DNA of 64,000 nt, taken from contig CM039129.1 in NCBI GenBank assembly GCA_022036555.1, positions 32,890,051 through 32,954,050 of the forward strand, read 5' to 3'. The translations under genes and the position numbers were made by a program. Origin of the DNA: Microstegium vimineum (lineage: Eukaryota > Streptophyta > Magnoliopsida > Poales > Poaceae). The notes under the pieces are model-generated. The model had not been told where the DNA came from and did no database searches. It saw nothing but the letters and a program-made list of their open reading frames with translations. Every line of letters starts with the position of its first letter. Within the stretch, counting starts at the first letter, position 1. Shown here one piece after another: positions 9,693 through 21,007 of the stretch.

Positions 9693-11481
9693 TACCTCTT
9701 TGCTCGTCCTCGAGTAAAGGTTAAAAGATAACAAGACCATGTTATTCAAAGTATAAAGTAAGCATAAAGATTCACTCAAGACCTTTTGTCATACCAATGG
9801 GATATGTGGTATTGGCTAACATATATCATTGAGAAGTTGAGAAATGGAATAGATCTTAGAGGCAAAGTCATCTTCCCAAATCATATTTTAGTACTTGGAG
9901 TTTTTGATAAATTTTTCAAAGGAAAATTTCATAAGTCATCTTACTCCTCTTATAGCACTCTAAGTCACTCAAGGTGTATGATTCCTCACCAAGGCATAAA
10001 GAGATTGCCTTCTTTGTATCTCCCTACTTCTAAAGGCTTATCTAGAGCTTAGGTAGGGATGATCAATGTAGCAAACTTGCATTACTTATATTGTAAAGTC
10101 AAAACAAGGATCCAAGGAGAAGAATGTCATAATCCTAGATCAAGATGTGCATGTGTGTGAACAATTGTATTTGTCTAACATGTACTCCTTAACTATGTAT
10201 ATGATCTCTCTAACTTTAGAATTGCTTGAGATATGGCAATCATGATAATATATTTTTTTTGAATTGAAGAGCTTTGCTCATCATAATTTTTCATTTATGC
10301 TAGCCATATCTCTTTTTGAAGAATATAAGGAGATATCATAACATTTAATTCAAGAGTATTTATTGGATGAACATGGATCATGAAAATGACAAACATGTTT
10401 TTGCGTACTTCTAGTGTAGAAGCAGCGAAAAATATGTGGCATGTACGTGATCTTGATCTTTGAACTATGACATAATTCTCAACAAGGGTCACAAGATCTG
10501 ACCGAACTCAAAGCAAAAAAAAGAAGCTTATGAGGAAGGTTTTGAACATGCAAAAGTATTTATGGCTTTGGTAGGATTTTTCTTACTATAGAGTAGTGAC
10601 ATTATGGTTTTATGACATTTTCAAAAATTAATCTCCAAGAACTTTAAATAGAAAGGGTATGAATCATGAGCCGAGACTATATCACATTAATCAACAACTT
10701 AGTCCATATGATCTTCCTATCAAAGTGTTTTCCCACTAGCATAAGCAAAAAGCAAGAGTTTGTCTTTATGACTCTTTTGCCCTTTAAATGTCATAGATCA
10801 TGTCACTTTTCAAAATTTTAATTTTTGGAAGCGATCTCTTGTTTTATTCAATATTAAAGGAATTTAAACTAAAGTGATGAATTTCATGAAGGAAATATTT
10901 TTATTTTACTTTTATTTTTGAAGGAAATAAAGAGAAAACAAATGAAAAAGTATAGAGAAAAGGGGAGAGTCGTGGCAAACCAGTCAGGATAGGTGTTTGA
11001 ATTTGAACGGATGCTAACTGGTGGGTCTAGGCCCTAGAAGCACGGTCGGCCGACACTCTTCGGAGCCGTTTGGCCACTTTGAACTCTGCATTTGAATCTC
11101 TTACCTCTGAATGTTGATGTACTGTGAACTTTCTGAATTTTGGCCTCCAATGTGGATCGGCCGATCCACATAAGTGTCCATTTCAGTCTAATTGTTTTCT
11201 AGAACGTGTCATTGACGTGTATAGCATGATTCTGTGATCCTTTTGTTGTTTTGAAAAGTTGGAGTGTCGACCGACCTCCCCCATACTTGTTTCGGAGCAT
11301 GCTGAATTCAGTGACACAGAAACATCAAATGCCTATCTTGTTTCGGGCAAAATACCAGTAGAACCAAACATTTTTATTCAATTCAAACTTTTGTAGGCAG
11401 TTATTACAATGATGAAAAGGGAAATGAACAAAATGATTGGAAAATAAACCTAAGTGCCTATCTTATTCATGGACTAGTGAT
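9693..11481 (-). other. 3' untranslated region of element B
   Basis: AT-rich, without a convincing coding frame. Parts match the 3' region of element E (58340-59725) in inverted orientation, for example the stretch around 10380-10510 against about 58790-58960, showing that B and E are related families. Palindromes occur at 11044-11055 (GGTCGGCCGACA), 11153-11166 (GGATCGGCCGATCC) and about 11266-11276. No host gene or RNA gene seen. Confidence 0.65.
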
Positions 11482-12255
11482 CTATGGAGATGGAGGGGCA
11501 AAGAGATCCTCTCTCCCGATTGCCTGCGCTAGATGCTTGATCTTCACATTGGTGCTAATGTGAAGATCGTTAAAGCTATCTTCTAGATCTAGGTGAGCCA
11601 TCCTCTCTTCTACCGCTCGCTCTGCCAACTTGGTGTTGTTCTCCCTAAGGCGCGCGACTATGCGAAGCATATTTTCCATGTCACTTTCTTCATCTTCATC
11701 CTCGAACTGGCCTGGAGGGCCAGAGATCGACGGTGGTTTGCTAGTCCGCCGAACGGACTTGCGAGACTCCTCTGTCTCGAGGGATCTGCGCACCCCTCCC
11801 TCCGCTCCTCGGAGTTGAGTGGAGGGATGAGCACCTTGCCTCTCCCTGGTCCACCATGGGCCTTATGGAGGCGCATCCATGGGGGTGTTGACGGCGAGTA
11901 TGAGTGGGTGTAGCCGGTGCTTGTGTCGTCGTCGGTGGAGGAGACAGGTACCTTCTTCTCTCTAATTTGACCAGTTGTCGGTCTCTTGGGCGTCACCGGT
12001 CGCGCAACGGGCTTGTTGAGGTTGCGGCGTGGAGACATCGACCAAGCGATGGTCCACATCCGCTCTGAGCTCCAGGAGACGGTTGGCCGACCCCCTAGGG
12101 GTTGTTGGTTCTGCTGGCGGTGGTGCCATGTCCAGAGGGGCAACCTCGAGGACCTCGACGACCATTGCATCGGAGTTGATGAGGTCTCAGGTCTTGGAGG
12201 GGCTTCCATCGAAGGGAACGAGCAGTGCCTTGCCATTGTTGCGTGTCAGTGCCAT
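11482..12255 (-). pseudogene. Post-pol ORF of element B, frameshifted, unknown function
   Basis: On - an ATG near 12255 (MALTRNNGKALLVPFDG) opens a frame that shifts twice. The last part, from about 11793 to 11482, has a charged region (FEDEDEESDMENMLRIVARL) that looks coiled-coil and ends in GREDLFAPPSP. It sits between integrase and the 3' LTR in the same sense as pol, the place where Athila elements carry an extra (env-like or ORF-1-like) gene. I do not recognise a family. The same slot in element E holds an ATHILA ORF-1-like gene, also ending in a coiled coil. Confidence 0.5.
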
Positions 12256-12845
12256 GGTGGTGATCACGGAGGTGTGGAGGATTGCTAAGGGTGATGGTGG
12301 TGCTACTGGTTGTGAAATAAAGCAAGGTGGAAGGAGGAAGAAGAAGGAGGGGTGTTAAGAAGAGAAGAAACAACGTTCATGGCCTTCGTTTTCGCTCGGA
12401 TCGCGATGAAAACCGAAGTGGAGCGTTGGCCCGATGTTTTTGTGCAGCGGGGTGTTTGAACTACTTTGAAACACGATCGGCCGAACGCTTTTTGAAAGAT
12501 TTTGAACGATAGAGCTAGGTTTCGAACTTGTTCGGGTCAGGTAAGTCAGCTCGTGAAGTTTCGGGCTGTTTGGCCCAAAGAGAGGTTCGGCCGATCTACT
12601 TTAGAGGCCAAATGGGCCGACCTTTCATGAGGGGGGAGTCAAGGCTAAGTCTAGGACATTTCTAAGATCCTTTTCGAAATTTGAACAAAAAAGTTAAGAC
12701 ATGTAGATTTTAGTTCTAATTTGGATTAAGAATAAAATCTATCATATCAATTTCTTGTTCAGGAATTTCATGCTCATAGAAAACTTTAAGATGTTTGCCG
12801 TTTACCTTGAAGATTTTGCCATCGTCGTCTTGGAGTGTGATTGCT
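12256..12845 (-). other. Spacer between integrase and post-pol ORF of element B
   Basis: No supportable coding frame. Contains palindrome-like motifs at about 12475-12484 (GATCGGCCGA) and 12586-12596 (TTCGGCCGATC). Confidence 0.55.
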
Positions 12846-14426
12846 TCACGAGTCGCAACATTGACGACGAGGTATGGCCCATTTGCTTTTCAGTTTTCCA
12901 TGACCGAAGAGCTTGAATCTTGAGTTGAATAGCAAGACTTTGTCTCCTGGGTTGAATTCCTTGACTTTGATTCTCTTGTCATGCCTTTTCTTGGTTCTCT
13001 CCTTGTATATCCTGGCATTATGGTATGCTTTCTCTCTCCATTCTTCCAATTCAGAGATTTGCATCTTCCTGAATTTTCCAGTAACTGGCAGATCCATGTT
13101 CGATTTCTTGATTGCCCAATGTGACTTGAATTCCAATTCCAGAAGCAAATGGCATATCTTCCCGTATACAAGTTTGTATGGTGTCATACCAATTGGTGTC
13201 TTGTATGCGGTCCGATATGCCCAAAGTGCCTATGGTAGATTGTGATTCCAAGTGGTACCCATCTCTTCCACGGTCTTCTGCAGAATGTTCTTGATTTGTT
13301 TGTTGGATGTTTCTGCTTGACCACTTGTTTGAGGATGGTATGGGGTTGCAACATTGTGCTAGATGCCTTGCTTAGTGAGGAACTGGCGGAAGCCTTTGTC
13401 AATGAAGTGAGACCCCTCGTCACTTATGACTAACTTTGGGGTTCCAAATCTGGGGAATATCACTTCATGGAACATTCTCTTTGAATTGGCTGCATCAGCT
13501 TTGCGGCAGGGTAATGCTTCGACCCACTTGGACACATAGTCCACCGCTACTAAGATATACTCATACCCTTTCGATGGAGGAAAGGGCCCCATGTAGTCGA
13601 TGTCCCATACATCAAGGAGCTCGACTTGTAGGTTGTTGGTGAGTGGCATGGCATCTCGGGTATTGATGTTCCCATGCTTCTGGCACCTTGCACATCTTTT
13701 GACATAGTCATGGGTATCCTTGTACATGGTTGGCCAAAAGAACCCATTCTGCCAAATCTTGGCATGAGTTCTAAATGCTCCGTAGTGACCTCCATACTCT
13801 GCTCTATGGCATCTTTCCATGATCTTGGTCGCCTCCTCCATAGGTACGCATCTTCTTAACAATCCATCATTGCATACCCTATAGAGGTATGGCTCATCCC
13901 AGAGATGCACTTGACTCTCTTGAACTAGTTTCTTCATATCTTCCCCTGGTGGTACATGGCCTGCGACCATAAAGTTGACTATATTTGCATACCAGGGGTT
14001 GGAGTCTGCTATCTTGAGGAGTGTGTCATCTCTGAGGAAGTCGTCAATGGGCAAATTCTGTGCTTCTTTGAATTGCATTGTAGACAAGTGATCGGCAACC
14101 AAAATTTCTACTCCCTTTTTATCTTTTATTTCAAGATCAAATTCTTGGAGTAGCAAGATCCATCTTATTAAATGTGGTTTAGCATCTTTCTTAGTGAGCA
14201 AGTACTTAAGAGCAACATGATCTGTATAGACAATAACTTTTGCTCCTACTAAGTAAGATCTAAACTTGTCTATAGCAAACACCACGACCAACAACTCTTT
14301 TTCAGTTGTTGCATAGTTTAGCTGTGGCCCTGTTAAGGTTTTTCTAGCATATGAAATAGCATGATGCTTCTTATCTTTGGTTTGGCCTAATACCGCATCG
14401 ACAGCATAATCACTAGCATCACACAT
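12846..14426 (-). pseudogene. RNH-IN: RNase H and integrase of element B
   Basis: The frame 14426-13359 contains Ty3-type RNase H motifs (MCDASDYAVDAVLGQ, ATTEKELLVVVFA, VIYTDH-like VIVYTDHVAL). Integrase follows: a zinc-binding region (HRAEYGGHYGAFRT … CARCQKHG), then the core with DIDYMGPFP (first Asp) and LVISDEGSHF (second Asp). The Glu-containing segment and C-terminus continue after a stop near 13359 (TPYKLVYGK, KRHDKRIKVKEFNPGDKVLL at 13187-12846). The order RT-RNH-IN is that of Ty3/gypsy. The domains are complete but interrupted. Confidence 0.9.
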
Positions 14427-14439
14427 TATTTCAAAGGGG

Positions 14440-15535
14440 AGCTTCCAATCAGGGGGTTGAATGATTGGAGCTGAGATGAGTGCTTTCTTGAGGATATAGA
14501 AAGAATCTAAGCACTCATCATTGAAGTCAAAGGGTGCATCTTTGGCTAGCAGGCTTGTTAACGGACAGGCAATTTGAGAGAAATCTTGTATGAAACGTCT
14601 ATAAAAGCCAGCATGGCCAAGGAAGCTACGAATTCCCTTGACATTCGTGGGAGGTGGAAGCTACTCTATAACTTCGATCTTAGCTCTATGCACTTCTATC
14701 CCACGTTCGGACACTCTTTGTCATAGCACTATGCCTTCACGAACCATGAAGTGGCATTTCTCCTAGTTTAGGACTAAGTGCTTTTCTTCACATCTCTATA
14801 AGACTCTATCTAGATTCTCAAGGCAATCATCGAAAGTTTTTCCATAGACGGAGAAATCGTCCATGAAAACTTCCATGATTTCTTCGATCATATCGGAGAA
14901 AATGGACATCATGCACCTCTAGAAAGAAGCAGGAGCATTGCATAGGCCAAAAGACATTCGCCTATATGCATATGCTCCATAGGGGCATATGAAAGTGGTC
15001 TTACTTTGATCATCGGGTGGATTGGTATTTGATGATATCCCGAATAACCATCAAGGAAATAAAAGAAAGAATGTTTTGCAAGCCGCTCCAACATCTCATC
15101 GATGAAAGGTAACGGGAAATGATCTTTCTTTGTAGCCTTATTGAGTTTTCGGTAATCTATATACATTCTCCAGCCCGTGATAGTTCGTTGAGGAATCAAC
15201 TCGTTCTTGTCATTTCAAACGACCGTCATACCTCCCTTCTTAGGCACTACTTGGATAGGGCTAACCCATTCACTGTGAGGAATGGGGTAGATGATCCCTG
15301 CATGCAAGAGTTTCAAGACCTCCTTCTTTACTACTTCTCTCATTGCGTTATTCAGTCCACGCTGAGGTTCTCTAGAAGGAAGAGCCTTAGGTTCGATCGG
15401 AATGCGATGTGTGCAAAGAGTAGGACTAATGCCCTTAAGATCTTGAAGAGAATAGCCTAAGACTGACTGATGCTTTTCTAAGATGGTGAGAAGTTTGAAG
15501 GTCTCTTCAGGAGAGAGTTTGTCACTAATGATCAC
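14440..15535 (-). pseudogene. RT: Reverse transcriptase of element B, stops and frameshift
   Basis: On - starts YSLQDLKGISPTLCTHRI, a typical Athila-type RT entry. It continues EWVSPIQVVPKKGG, then a TGA near 15214 where an Arg (CGA) codon is expected. WRMYIDYRKLNKATKKDHFPLPF and FLDGYSGYHQI follow. One base is missing near 15020 and shifts the frame. The catalytic block reads FMDDFSVYG at about 14865. Further TAG/TGA codons follow before RNase H. Confidence 0.87.
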
Positions 15536-15744
15536 AAGGGCCTCATGATCATCATTTAGAAAGGGATACTTTAAACCAGCTGGAAGGGTTTAAGTTCTAT
15601 AGAGGGCTTAGATGGGGGCTCGGATTTCTCCAGATCTATGGATTCTTCTAGATCGTCTTCTTCCTGGATGAAATCTTCAGCTTCTTCTTCTAGATCATGA
15701 TTCTAGAAGAGATGAAACCATCACTTCCTCTATGGGGTCAGATT
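15536..15744 (-). other. Protease-RT linker of element B
   Basis: Short charged linker with several stops (Glu-rich on -, EEEAEDFIQEEDDLEES-like). Sits between the protease and RT pieces of the same element. Confidence 0.5.
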
Positions 15745-15999
15745 CTAGGAGTGATTCGTCATGGTGTTCATGGAATTGGTGAGCGGAATCGAGAGCTTGA
15801 TGCTACTCCCAAGATGACCCTTGAGACTTCCATCAAGAGATCCATCAAGGAATCTCATGAGTGGATGTCCAATTAACAAGTCGAATTCCTCCATATCAAA
15901 TATGAAGTAATTTAAGAGGATATTGACTTTGTTAATTAGCGTAGGAATGGTCTGTGCGATCCCACAACTCTCAATCAATTGTCCTGAAGAAAGCTTCAA
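15745..15999 (-). pseudogene. PR: Protease C-terminal part of element B
   Basis: LKLSSGQLIESCGIAQTIP, then NYFIFDMEEFDLLIGHPLM. The latter holds the hydrophobic-D-L-L-I-G-x-P motif that closes retroviral-type aspartic proteases. The N-terminal catalytic part lies just upstream in a different frame (15996-16301). Confidence 0.75.
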
Positions 16000-16918
16000 G
16001 AACTTGTTGGTGGAGTTAGTTTTATATTGCTTAGTTGAGCATTAGCTAATGATTTAGACATAATGCAAACTCCTATGGCAGGATTGTAAAGAGAGTCTAA
16101 CTTGGCTCTATCGATCTGACAAGGAATGGTGGTAGAGGAAGACATAATTCTAATTGGTTCGGATGAAGTTTCAGCCTCTTCTAACCACTCATTGCTCATG
16201 ACAGACGCCAGCTCTTGAACCGTCTCCTGAAGATATGCTTCTTCTATGAGACTAGGGATGTGGCGATTCGGAGCTTTTCGAGCAGAAGACTTCTTTTGCA
16301 CAGATTGTTTCGAGGCATTTCCAAAATTGGAAAATAAATCAGCCTCGATATCAAGGGAAATTCCAAGAGATGAATTTCTTCTCCCCTTGGTGGTTCAGGT
16401 TCGATAGCAAGATTTTGGGATGTAGAGGGAAGAGTTTCGGCTATCGATGTTGTTTCTACTCTGGGGGTTGGTTTTTGTTCTTCCGTGGGTCCTTCATAAC
16501 ATATGTTAGTATAGGGGGTGTTATCAAGAATATTTGTAAGAAGACTCTTCCCTGCACTAACGGGTAAACACAGGAAGGCTCCCCCGGAAGATATGTCAAG
16601 GAGTTGCGCAGAGTCTCTGCTAAGACCGCCATACAAAAGTTGTAACATTGTAGGCTCGGTTATAGCGAGATCAGGGCCTGAAGATGCTAGATCTAAAAGA
16701 CGGGCCCATGCATCACCCAGAGAATCTTTCTCTCTTTGCGAGAAAATGATGATCTCTTTTCGAAGACGAATGACGCAAGAAATAGGGAAGAATGCCAAAC
16801 AAAACTTAGGCGTCAATTTTTCCCAATCTCCTTTCGCGACATCTACGTGACGAACATACCATCGTTTGGCTATTCCCATTAAGGAGAATGGAAATAGCTT
16901 CCACTTAAGGGCACCTGG
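15996..16918 (-). pseudogene. gag: Gag/protease of element B left of the Sirevirus insertion
   Basis: Continues gag after the copia insertion: LIGIAK-type start at 16879, WEKLTPKFCLAFFPISC, LQLLYGGLSRDSAQLLD, an acidic linker, and EEIHLLEFPL. Compared with B2, one G is missing in the run at about 16356 (AAGGG against AAGGGG), so the frame changes; the rest (SARKAPNRHIPSLIEEAY and the protease-like YNPAIGVCIMSKSLA) reads at 16301-15996. TSD CCTGG (16914-16918) marks the edge of element H. Confidence 0.83.
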
Positions 16919-18771
16919 TGAAAGGTCCTAGATGGCTAGAGGGGGGGGGGGTGAATAGCCTAATAAAAAAATCTACAAATCACTAGAGCAAATGGTTAGA
17001 TAACACTTAAGCGAAGCTTTTTGCTCTAGCTCTACTTGGGGTGCAAAGCCACCTATCCAATGCAATTCTAGTTAGCTAAGTGCTTGTCAATCAATGGCAA
17101 GAACCTAAAGCACTTAGCACAAGCTAGCAAGAACAACTACTAAAGAAGCTAACTAGCAAGCTAACTAGAAAAGAAATGGAAGAAGTAAATATAAGAGAGG
17201 AGGTGATTGTTATATCGATGCCTTGTGATGTATGGATGTCAATAGGATGAACCAATCACAATGAATACCAATAAGTAGCCGGGAGACAAGATGAACACAA
17301 TGATTTTTTCTCCCAAGGTTCACATGGTTGCCACCAAGCTAGTCCCCGTTGTGTCGACTACTCAAGTGGTGATTCGGTGGCTAATAGGCAATGACAAGCC
17401 TAGCCCACTAACTCGGGCGCCACAAGAATCCACCCAAATGAGAGTAACTCAATGACACGAGCAATCCACTAGAGTTACCCTTTGGCTCTCCACCGAGGTG
17501 GGTACAAGCCCTCTCACAATCACCGAAGTCGGCCGCAAACAATCACCAATTGCGCCGAAGCTTCTCCACAATCGCCAAGCCGTCTAGGTGTTGGCAAACA
17601 CCAAGAATAACAAGAAACGACGCGGCGATGACGATGACCAAGTGCCACTAAGATGCAATGCAATGATCAAAGCACTTGGATCACTCAAACTCTCACAAGT
17701 ATGCAACAAGAGTAAAGAGAGTGAGTTGGGGGCTATCTCAAGCAAGCACAAGTATGTCAAATGAATGGGAGGTGCAAGAGAGAACACTAGGAGTCGGCCA
17801 AAACATATTTATAGTTATCCACCAAAGACTAGCCGTTTTGCTCCTCTTTCTCAGCTGTCCGCGTTGGTCCGGAGTAGTCTGCATGGGGGTCCGGACTATC
17901 TTGTCTGCATCCGGACCCTCTGCCGATTTGAATTTGCCCGTTGGCGCCCTTCTCTGTGCCTGTTGCGTGACTCCGGACGCAGGGAATAGTAGAGTCTGGA
18001 CCCGCATTTTCTTGCGTCCGGACCCAGTCCAGAGAGGGTCCAGAGAGCTCCTCAGCTCCGGACCCGCGTCCGGTCTCTTGCGTCCGGACCACGTTCAGCG
18101 TCCGGATAAATATAACAGAGGAGTCCAAAGAGCGCCGAGCTCCGGACCCGCGACCGGAGTCAGCATCCGGACCTTCTTTAGCGTCCGGACCTCTTGTCCA
18201 GAGAGGCCGAGGCTAGGGTATGCCTCCGGTCACATGTCCATTGGTCTGGAACACACTTAGCTTGCGTCCGGAACCTGCGTCCGGAGCTCCTTTGAGTTCC
18301 AAACCGAGCCTCTGCTTCTTCTCCAAGTCTTCAAGTGCTAACACCCTATCTTCCAACCACTTAAGCTCTGTGTTAGCCTTTTACAATATATTATCTTGGA
18401 TTTAGTTTAGATCTTTGTGTCACTTAGGTTCATTTTAGATATATAATGCAAATGACCTAGTGGCACATGATAACCGCAATCGAAATGAGTTTTCCCTTCT
18501 TAATAGTACGGCTATCTATCCTAAATGTGATCACACTCTCTATAGTGTCTTGATCACTAAACCAAAAATGACCCTATAGATATACCTTTGCCTTGAACCC
18601 ATTTTTGTTTTTCTGTTTCTTCTTTTCCTTAGTTCATGGAGCACTTAATTCACCATGATCATCCATCTATCTCCATGTACCAAGGTGAACCACCCTATCT
18701 TGATCATACACTTAGTTTAAGGGTTAGTCCATAGGTTCCATCAATTACTCAAAACCAAACAAGGTCTTTCA
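16919..18771 (-). mobile_element. 3' LTR of element H
   Basis: 1853 bp, pair of 40914-42748. On - the TATA-like CTATAAATA lies at 17806-17814. The TCCGGA cluster (17866-18300) lies directly upstream of it. By-eye comparison of several stretches gives about 3% divergence outside the cluster and more within it. Confidence 0.93.
17866..18300. repeat. TCCGGA-rich palindrome cluster in Sirevirus LTR
   Basis: About a dozen copies of the palindromic core TCCGGA, mostly as GCGTCCGGACC or CTCCGGAC, within about 430 bp. Equivalent clusters lie at about 41860-42270 and 6190-6620. Sirevirus LTRs are known to carry conserved palindromic repeats of the CCGGAC type upstream of the core promoter; this agrees with that. 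Confidence 0.8.
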
Positions 18772-18785
18772 ATCTCCCCCTTTTT
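18772..18785 (-). promoter_or_regulatory. Polypurine tract of element H
   Basis: AAAAAGGGGGAGAT on -, abutting the LTR start TGAAAGAC. Primes plus-strand DNA. Confidence 0.9.
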
Positions 18786-19201
18786 GGTAATTGATGACAA
18801 CCTTTCACAAATAAATATATATGATGAAAATTTCCACTTTGGTAGTATTAGCTCCCCCTACATATGTGTTATATGAGTTTGGTTCATTTTGATCACATAT
18901 GCATGAATAAGAATTGTGGGAGAGTAAATGCGACCAAATGATGCTAAGGTATGTATCATGGACCTTTGAAGCGTGATACCAATCGGAGTGCAATATTAAC
19001 CATCCTTAGCACCATGAATTCCTAGAAACCACTTGAAAAGCAACTTGGAGACACTTTGAGAGAACTAGATATCACATGAAAAACTCAAGACCTAATCATG
19101 CTAGTTCTTCGAGCACCAAGATATTTTGTTTCTAGCAATCACCACACAAGCATATCATGAATATAAGTACATATGCAAGCAAGCACTTATGAATGCATAA
19201 A
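18786..19201 (-). other. 3' UTR of element H, distal part
   Basis: Non-coding and AT-rich. Contains another PPT-like GGGGGAG (CTCCCCCTAC on +, about 18851). Continues the 3' UTR that begins at 35648 on the far side of element C. The last five bases before C, GATAT (19202-19206), are the target duplication. Confidence 0.75.
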
Positions 19202-19206
19202 GATAT

Positions 19207-20037
19207 TGTTGACGCCGTTTTTTGTACAGGTCAATATTAAACCAAGTGTATTGATCGGTAAAGGGGTTCCTCATCGGCATCAAGGGGCTATCGGTTTCAT
19301 TACCGATGGAAGCAGAGGAATTTGCCGATGGTGGATGTGATAGAAGAAACGTCGAGGGAGAAAAGGAAAGACATTTGTCGATGAGAAAATGTTGCCGATG
19401 AAAGTAGAAGAATATTTCCGATAGGAGGGTATTGCTGATGGACAAAGGATGTGGCTGACGTCAGCAGAAAGCTGCCGATGGCAATAAGAGGAAGGTTGCA
19501 GATTGGAAAGAATCTGCCGATGGAAAGTTTCATCGTAAAGGAAACGAATAAGGAAACTGGTGATTTTATACCAGTATTATTGTCATTGTTTGAGTCCGGC
19601 TCTTGTACGAGTCATTTTTATTTCCTTAAAAATAGGAGTTCTGTTTAGGTATGAGTCGTGTCTGTTTGCAACTCCTGTTACCGGAGTATAAATATGTACC
19701 TAGGGGTGATGTATCAAAGAGATATATACAATCAATCAAATATACCTATTATTTTTCATCTACTTTCCCAACACTTACTTTTTCGCATTAGCTATAGTTT
19801 ATCCACGAGTTCTTACGATCTCGATGGGCTGCATCTACAAGATCTCCGTCTACCTCGCGAGTTCCGTTTTTGAGTAATTTGAGCTTTGCCATCCGGCACA
19901 TCGCTGTTGTCTCGTTCATCGTTGTTCCTTTTATTGTGCTTGTCGATTAGTTGGTCAAATCGACTGGCGCACCTTTGGATATCGAGTTCGGGTATAAGCC
20001 CGAGGTGTTCGCAGATCAGACGCTTTTTGTGTCAACA
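19207..20037 (+). mobile_element. 5' LTR of element C
   Basis: 831 bp, TGTTGACGCC…GTCAACA. TATA box TATAAATA at 19687-19694. Rich in GCCGATG/CCGAT motifs that recur through the whole element. Confidence 0.95.
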
Positions 20038-20044
20038 CCTCTTT

Positions 20045-20063
20045 TGGCACACCCAGTGGGACC
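20045..20063 (+). promoter_or_regulatory. Primer-binding site of element C
   Basis: TGGCACACCCAGTGGGACC, 7 nt after the LTR end, beginning with the TGG complementary to a tRNA CCA end. The tRNA is probably an Arg isoacceptor, but I could not verify this. Confidence 0.7.
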
Positions 20064-20076
20064 CTAGATACATTTC

Positions 20077-21002
20077 TTGATCAAGATCATGAGTGGTTCT
20101 ACTGACGTTGATCCGAGGAACGTCATTGAAGTCTCCGAAGCAAATCTGAAAGATGATCAGAAGCAGGCTATGGAGGAGTACAAACAGTTATATCTGAAAT
20201 CCTTCAGCCTAAACAGGAGTGGCGATGCAGTACAGAAGCAAGATCCGCCGTTGCCGTGGCAGGTCACTTTCGATGCCAATCCTGGTAAGTTACAAGATAT
20301 GATTAATACCGCGCTAAATCAGGCGTTGATTAACCATGCTACGGTGCTGTCCAATACTGTATATAATGATGTCATGCAATCTTTGAAAGAAGGGAAGCCA
20401 CCTAAATATGTCGGTCCAACGTATCATCAACCTGGGTCGGCATCTGCTACAATTTCATTGGCGATTCCAGCGTTCCAGTTTGTAAATCCTTTTGCCGATG
20501 AAGTTACACCGACAAGATCAAGCCCTGCAAGTGTCGTTCGACTAAGCACCGATCCAGCGGCGTCAGCAGCATCAGGACAGGTGGTCCCAAACCAGTCGGC
20601 TCCCGCTAACTGGTGGGGGTATGGTATGCCTCCAGACTCGTCTGCCGATGCCAAGTTGATCCCAAACCATGCGGCAGGGAAAGCGCCTATGGAATTGGCG
20701 ACATCGGCACAACCGATGAGCCCGGTGATGCATCATGCTGTGTCTGCTCCAAATATGCAGTTGCCGCCGGGGAATCTTCAGGTCGCACCCACGACGTCTT
20801 GCGGGCAACCATCGGCAAATGCGTTGCTGATGCAATAGGATAGGACAGTTATAAACTATCCTATGATGATGGCGAACCCTCCGACAGGGGTGTCAGTACA
20901 ACAAGGGGGCCCATTCGTTAACTATTCCAGATTGCAGGAACAGCAGGCGCCGAGCAATTACCAACTGTCGGTAGGTCACATGCCGATAACCCACAACCCT
21001 GC
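20077..21002 (+). pseudogene. gag: Gag N-terminal region of element C
   Basis: An ATG near 20089 (MSGSTDVDPRNVIEVSE) opens a frame to TAG at 20836-20838. The same frame stays open after it (NYPMMMANPPTGVSVQQGG) up to the solo-LTR insertion at 21003. It is Pro/Ala/Gln-rich with low complexity and contains KDDQKQAMEEYKQLYLKSF near the start. It is the non-conserved leader of a Tat Gag; the conserved core follows at 24743. Confidence 0.75.
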
Positions 21003-21007
21003 GTGGG

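Noticed and set aside
17676..18260. 194-codon frame on +
   Set aside because: Runs through the TCCGGA repeat cluster of the Sirevirus LTR. The partner LTRs show other frames, so there is no coding constraint.
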